From Plasmodium coatneyi (taxonomy: Eukaryota > Apicomplexa > Aconoidasida > Haemosporida > Plasmodiidae): DNA of 64,000 nucleotides. Location: contig NC_033568.1 in the NCBI RefSeq assembly GCF_001680005.1, positions 186,001-250,000 on the forward strand. Reading direction: 5' to 3'. This document shows, piece by piece, positions 58,658 to 64,000 of the stretch (position 1 is the stretch's first letter; every line of letters begins with the position of its first letter). The notes under the pieces were generated by a model. The model was not told where the DNA came from. It searched no databases and saw only the letters and a program-made list of their open reading frames with translations. A program made the translations under genes and the position numbers.

Positions 58658-59441
58658 TTTGTTTCTTATCTTGTTATAATATATTGGTTCATAGTAATTC
58701 TATCCTCGTATGTGTGTGTGCACACCCTGTTTATGTTCTTCCTGGAATGAACTTCTGAATGAGCTCCTTCCCCCGCTCTACCTGCACTTATGATTATACA
58801 TTGAAATCCTTGTCCCTATATTTCATTATTTATTCCTCCCCCCCCCTTCCTTAAATTTTACCCCCTGTAAACATGGATTACACGGATGTATATATGTTAT
58901 TTGGATATTATTTGTACGTGCGAAGTACATGTGTTACTTATATGTGTGATGTATATGTGCATGACATATATTAATTTATTTAATGTACTCATAGGGTGGG
59001 AAAAGGAAGGAAGGAAGGAAGAAGAAGAAGAAGAAGATGATGAGATGGTAAGTTGAAGGAAGAACATGATGTTGTGGCATGTGGCGTGCTTCTTATTTAT
59101 TCCTTTTTTTTTTTTTCTTTGTATATTATTATACTTAGTGTGATTCTAATTAACATTTTATTACTTCATACTACTCCTATTTGTCTCTTTCTCTTAGAAC
59201 ATAATACTTTTCCCAAAGGTATTATACGTATACCACACTTTACATACGCATTCCACTATTGCTTACATTTTCACTATTGGTAATTATTCATATGTATTAT
59301 ATTATTCCCAGATTAAAAAGGAATCCTCACTCCACCTTACATCGTGTACAGTAAAGATCTACTTTTGACTTATTCATTCACATTCCACCTTACATTTATT
59401 CGGTGCGCGCAAACATGGTTATTCCGTTCTTTTTTTTTATT

Positions 59442-59790
59442 TGACAAAATTATATTAGGGCATTATTTTCTTTTTTTGGACAAATTTTTTTTTTTTGTGC
59501 AATTTTTTCTGTGTAACAAATTTATATTAGGGCATTTTTTTTGGACAACAATTCTTTTTTTTGGTGCAATTTTTTTTTTCTTTTGGACAATTTTTCTGTT
59601 ACAAATTTATATTTTAGGGCAATTTTTATATTGGACAATTTTTTTTGACCAATTTATTAGGGCACTTTTTTGGACAAATTTTTTTTTTTGACAACTTTTT
59701 TTTGGACAAATTTTTTTTTTTTTTGTGCAATTTGTTCTGTGTGACAAAGTTTATATTAGGGCATTTTTTTTTTCTTTTTGGATAATTCTT
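59442..59790. repeat. T-rich repeat with TTATATTAGGGC
   Basis: About five irregular copies of gacaaatttatattagggc separated by T-runs and ttttggacaatttt words. Periods range from 50 to 90 bp. Confidence 0.75.
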
Positions 59791-59942
59791 TTTTTTGGCA
59801 ATTTTTTTTTGGTAATATTATAAAATCGAATAAGAAGGAATGGGGCAGCTTTCTTCCCTTCTGTGAAGACATTGTCGTCATTTTGCACTTTTTATATGAA
59901 CACTGTGCATCTAAAAGATGTAACACAAGAGAAGAAGCAGGC

Positions 59943-60014
59943 GAACCTCCTTTGCGAGAACCTTCGCGAATTTTTCGCAAACCTTCGCGTAAATTCTCGC
60001 AACTTGGAGGAGCA
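59943..60014. repeat. Imperfect inverted repeat with CTTCGCG words
   Basis: The left arm cctcctttgcgagaa pairs imperfectly with the right arm ttctcgcaacttggagg. Between them lie direct repeats ccttcgcg / tttcgcaaa / ccttcgcgtaa. It would fold into a stem of about 70 nt and is strikingly GC-rich for this spacer. Confidence 0.65.
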
Positions 60015-60393
60015 CTTTTCTGAAATATGTCCATAATTGGAACTTTAAGGTAGAAGGAAAAAAAAAATTATGAAGATTAAAAAAATTACTAAGACAAAAA
60101 TTTGTAACAAAAAAAAGTAAATAAGCATTTTGAATCTTAAATTAAAAAATTACCAAACAAATCAAAATAAAGTGAGAGAAAATTTTTTTTTTTTTCCCGC
60201 CTTACATTCATTACACATGAACGTGTAAACAATTTTGTACAAAAAAAGGGAAAAAACAAAAGAATTAGCGGGAAAATAAAGAAATGAGTTAAAAAAAAAA
60301 AAAAAGTGTCCTTCTGTTCTTTACACATTGTATAAATTCTGTTCGGTTATTTATGTCCCCCTGGGAAAGAACACTACATTTATTCAATGCGTT

Positions 60394-63161
60394 TTACATA
60401 CTATGGTAACTTATATTCTTCCTCCTTTCTTCGTTCCTTCGTTGTGGTCCACTATTCCTTGCTCCTTCAGACCTAGTAGTGGTATATGGAGCAGAAGAAT
60501 ATACTGTGGTAGAATCATCTCCTGCTATTGAATTTTCTGTTGAATATTCCGTAGAAGAATCATATTCCTTTGTTGACTCCTCCCTTGAGTCGTCTAATGT
60601 AGAGCCGTCTTCAGAGATATTCAACCTTCGTACTAATGAACCTTCTCTTCTTTTTCCACTTCTTTTTGGGGTTTTACCCATCCAAGAAAATACAGAAGTA
60701 TACTAAGGAACAAGGAGGGCGAAGGAGAGGAGGAATGGAAGAAATGTGTGTCCCATTGACATCACACAAAGCACACTCCCCTCTTTATACTTATTGTTTA
60801 TATAGAAGTGAAATATGAATAAAATATTATTATACATATTATTCCAATTATAGAGTAGTAATTACCTTGTATAAAAGAAGGGCAATGGAAGCCAATCCTC
60901 CACCTATTCCAAGCACGGAGGATATGATTGGGGTGGTGTCTAAAGGAAGGGTTGCACCTTCTGCATCTGTACTCCCTAAACTTATTAAACCTCCATTTTG
61001 CCCTCCCCCCCCTTCTGGTAAAGTTAAAGTGCCTGCACTTGATGGTGCTCTGCTTTCACCACTGGAGGAGGAACTACTACTACTAGAAGAGGAAGAACTA
61101 CTGCTACTGGAAGAGGCATCCTCCGTCACTTCCCCTGCACTCCTTGAAGGTTCTTCCCCATTTTCTTCCGAAGGTCCTTTCGTAGTTCCTTCAGGCTCCA
61201 AACCCTGTTCCCTAACTGAAAAATAGGAAGGGAAGGTTTGTTCCAACGTAGTGAGCAATTTTTATATTTGACTTATTAGGTGCCCTAGGGGTGTAGCTGT
61301 TCCTTCTTTGTATTTGTTTCATAATCCCCTTCTTCCTTCAGGGTAGTAATAATATATACATATTTGGGTTATATACACATATTTTGGCTTATGTGTGCTC
61401 CGTTACCTGGTAGGCCTGTTTCAGGTGCTAGAGATTCAGCTTCTGCAAGTACACTTTGGATAGGTCCATCTTCTGCGTTAGCTTCCATTCTTCCAAGTGA
61501 TGATGGTGGTAAGAGCTCAGGGGATGTGGGGCACGTCAGTTCGTGTGGTGGGTTATATTCCTCCTCCTTAGGGGGTCCCTTAAACTTGTCACAATATGCA
61601 TCTCCAGAACGAGTTGAACAAGTTTTACTTAACTCTGAATATGCTCCTTTAGCTGCCTCGAAGGGTACCTCACATTCCTTATTATTGCAATATTTACTGC
61701 ACTCCTTTTTCTTTCGTATAGTACTATAGTCATAGTACCAGTCGAATAACTTCTTAGCCGGTTCGAAACGTTCCTCCTTCATACCATCGTACAAATTGGT
61801 GCACGTACATTTAGAATCGAATTTTTGCAGTTGCCCATAAATTTCCTTCATAGCCATTGAAAAAGAGCCTTTTATCCATTTTCCCTTTATTTTTTCACCT
61901 AACCAATAATAGAACAGATGGCACCAATCGTCATTGGACGGACTGTCTCTTTCCTTCTTTTCACATACGTAGCACCAGCCCTTTGCAATGTTATCGGCAT
62001 CGTCCTTAATTTTTGTGTACTGTCCTAATGCCCATTTGACACCATCCACTATTCCTTTCTTATGAACTTGTGCACCGACCTGCAAGCTACATGTTTTGCC
62101 TGCGTCCAGTTCTTCGTACATTTTTACTGAAGGTAATTTATTGGTGTCTGTGTGCTACAAATATAATGGGCCGAGAATAAATTTCGTATAAATGGGTGCT
62201 TTCCATATGTACATTCCTTACATTTTTATTATTATATAGCGCATATGGAGTATTATCTTCATAGTACTTATATATAACGAAAAAAGAAGAAATAACGAAC
62301 CTGTGGTTTTGCTGCTACAAGTTTTGCTGCAGGTGGTGGTTCAGGGCACGTTTGTTTTGTTAGTTGCTGCGGTGGCCCATATTCCGCTTTCCCTCCTTTC
62401 TTCTTGAATTCGTTACAATATGCATCTCCGTAAGTACTCCAGCAGTTTGAACTTAATGTTGTATATGCTGTTTGGGCTGTGTTGTACAAGGTGTCACAAT
62501 TGTTCTTTTCGCAATATTTATAACACTCCGTGTTATCCTTCAGTAGCTTATTGTAGTCATAATACCAATCAAATACTTTTTTCGCCTTTTCGAATTTGTC
62601 TTTGTTCATACCTTTGTATATATTAGTGCAATCACATCCACCCTGGAAACTCATCAGTTTATTGTAAATTTCCGCCATAACCGGTGAGAATTCTTTTCCT
62701 CTGTTAAATTTTTCCTTTACCTTATCACCTAACCAAAAATAGAAAAATGGACAACGTTCATTATCGGACAGCATATACAACCCTCTTCCCCCGCTACATG
62801 CTAAACAGTAGTTTTGCACAATTTTATTCGCCAAGGTCACAACATTGCCCCCTCCGTACATCTCTAAGAATGTTTTCACCTCCCGTTCCACCTCACTAGG
62901 GTTCTTCCCTCCCCCTTTGGATGTACACCGCCTTCTGTTTCCGTCGAAATCATCGTATACTTTCTGTGAAGGTAACTTATCGAATCTTACGCCCTACAAA
63001 CATAATTAACATAGAATTGAAATATGTGTAGAAATGGCTGCTTTCGCGCTTAATTCTTATATTGTTATTTCAGTGCGTGTATAAAATATTGTGTGCACAG
63101 AATTTATTTTTGTTGTACATAAGAAAAATAATGTGTATACTCCCTGTGCTGGCTTTGCCAT
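60394..63161 (-). CDS. KIR: Two-domain KIR with poly-Ser stalk
   Basis: Five exons: 63141-63161 (MAKPAQG), 62301-62993, 61407-62154, 60866-61215 and 60394-60702, 706 aa. Domain 1 has FDKLPSQKVYDDF, NYCLACSG, CPFFYFWLGDKV and KKVFDWYYDYNKL, and ends AAKPQ at a GTTCGT donor. Domain 2 has NKLPSVKMYEEL, KGWCYVC, CHLFYYWLGEKI and KKLFDWYYDYSTI. Unlike other KIR genes, the stalk is interrupted by an extra 191-bp intron (61216-61406, phase 1). The exon after it carries 18 consecutive Ser residues encoded by a mix of TCN and AGY codons. The TM ends ALLLYK at GTAATT. The tail opens YTSVFSWMGKTPK and ends ISYHSM. Closest architecture in the window: the gene at 46115. Confidence 0.88.
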
Positions 63162-63715
63162 TTTTGACGTTTATGAAAAGTTCTGTATATAGTAAAATTT
63201 ATGTTTGAAGACGCCTACATATTCATGCGGAACACATATGTAAGAAATCTACACATTGCAGTAAGGGAATCATATACGAGCGTTCCTTTAATTTTCACAT
63301 TTTCCAATAATACACATTGTTCACACCTTATTTAGCGGCAGAACATTATTATACGTGCGTATCAAATTATCCCCCATATTATTAAGGCAAAAGTAGAAAC
63401 AACTCGCTAATGAATAATAAAATAGAGGTAAGAGCACAATACCGTACTTTTAAGGCGCTCCTCATACATTTTTTTATATTATTTGCATTATGCGCGATAA
63501 ATTTGTAACAGTATATTATGACGTCCATGCTCCCGTTATAGTGTACATGAATACGCTTCTTCTCTTTCGAGCAGAATTTTCTGCGTACATCATCATAATG
63601 TGTTTTCTTAGTGTTTGAGAAGGAGAGGTTAATATAAAAACTGTTACAACATATTATGTAGTTCATAAATACAGAGGCTTTTTCTTCTCCTTCCCCCTTT
63701 TTTTTCTTCTAAAAT
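63162..63715. other. Upstream region of the last KIR
   Basis: AT-rich DNA that should contain the promoter of the gene starting at 63161. No gene supported. Confidence 0.6.
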
Positions 63716-64000
63716 AGTGAAGTCTTCAGGGTTTACGGTTCAGGGTTTAGGGAAGGAAGACTTTCTTCCTAAGGAAGATGTTCCTACGGAACAGGTTCGA
63801 AGTTCAGGTTTAGGGTTTAGCGAGGAAAGACTTCGTTCTTAGGGTTGATGTTCCTACGGAACAGGTTCCAAGTTCACATTCCGGGTTTAGGGAAGGAAGA
63901 CTTTGTTCCTAAGGAAGGTGTTTCTTAAGGAACAGGTTGCAAGTTCCGATTCCGGGTTTAGGGAGGAAGACCTTTGTTCGAAAGGAAGATGTTCCTACGG
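63716..64000 (+). pseudogene. Decayed SICAvar C-terminal tail repeats
   Basis: About four copies of a ~69-bp unit (gggtttagggaagg..., then ttcctaaggaagatgttcc, then gaacaggttccaagttc) run to the window edge. In an intact frame the unit would read like the GFREEDF / VPKE repeat of SICAvar cytoplasmic tails. Here single-base insertions (gaaggaag for gaggaag) and stops break it. No cytoplasmic-domain exon precedes it. The same unit follows the stop codon of the SICAvar at 33786-33955. Confidence 0.75.

Larger units (their letters stand above)
58658..60393. other. Intergenic region with T-rich and inverted repeats
   Basis: Two repeats inside are listed separately. Purine words (ggaaggaaggaagaagaag) occur at 58996-59040. 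The small open frames here have no family signature. No gene supported. Confidence 0.6.

Noticed and set aside
59756..60034. Minus-strand frame with LREGLRK-type repeat
   Set aside because: Arises from the inverted/direct CTTCGCG repeats; no splice signals or homologue recognised.
60848..61258. Poly-Ser TM frame as a separate small gene
   Set aside because: Splice signals and phase join it to the upstream KIR domains (61407-62993) and to the tail exon at 60394-60702.

Overview
The window is a multigene variant-antigen locus from a Plasmodium of the simian-malaria (P. knowlesi / P. coatneyi) clade. The evidence is AT-rich noncoding DNA, short GT-AG introns, 18 PIR-superfamily genes (17 of KIR type), one compact SICAvar gene, and telomere-like heptads (GGTTTAG) far from any chromosome end. 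SICAvar plus KIR restricts the source to that clade. KIR genes are packed at about one per 3.5 kb. P. knowlesi is thought to have only some tens of KIR genes in total, so P. coatneyi is the more likely source; this is inference.

Layout, left to right. 0.4-10 kb: four KIR genes on the minus strand, followed by 3.3 kb of noncoding DNA with a GC-richer, hairpin-bearing block at 11.7-12.4 kb. 13.4-15.7 kb: a plus-strand two-domain KIR. 16.2-17.1 kb: a two-exon gene with a signal-peptide exon and two transmembrane segments. 17.8-21.9 kb: two minus-strand KIR genes sharing a nearly identical tail exon. 22.8-23.5 kb: an orphan second exon of the same two-TM family. 25.6-27.7 kb: a plus-strand two-domain KIR with CD99-like and elastin-like segments. 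27.7-29.6 kb: purine- and G-rich repeats. 29.6-33.8 kb: SICAvar. 34.5-42.0 kb: three minus KIR genes. 43.3-44.9 kb: a divergent VIR-like gene. 46.1-48.5 kb: a two-domain KIR with an AHNAK-like segment. 49.6-51.3 kb: a broken KIR. 52.1-53.5 kb: a plus KIR. 54.8-63.2 kb: three minus KIR genes, the last two-domain. The right edge is a decayed SICAvar tail-repeat array.

The usual KIR build is a 3-70 bp exon 1, one large exon 2 (LPS.x.Y motif, Cys ectodomain with an F.YFWLGD/YYWLG core, a variable stalk, and a TM ending ..LYK exactly at the splice donor), then a tail exon beginning YNLLPSW, YTNLF or similar and often ending RYQRM or ISYHNM. Several genes lack an in-frame ATG early in exon 2, so I set exon bounds from splice signals and reading phase. 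All joins are multiples of three.

The most notable content is three different host-like segments in KIR stalks. One matches the CD99 ectodomain, a mimicry already reported for KIR proteins. One is tandem VGVAPG, the repeat of tropoelastin (8 and 5 copies in two genes). One is about 32 residues resembling the AHNAK central repeat. I do not know of a previous report of elastin-like or AHNAK-like segments in KIR proteins. The locus also shows exon shuffling, intron loss, two ways of making two-domain KIR genes, and telomere-heptad sequence inside SICAvar coding repeats and introns.
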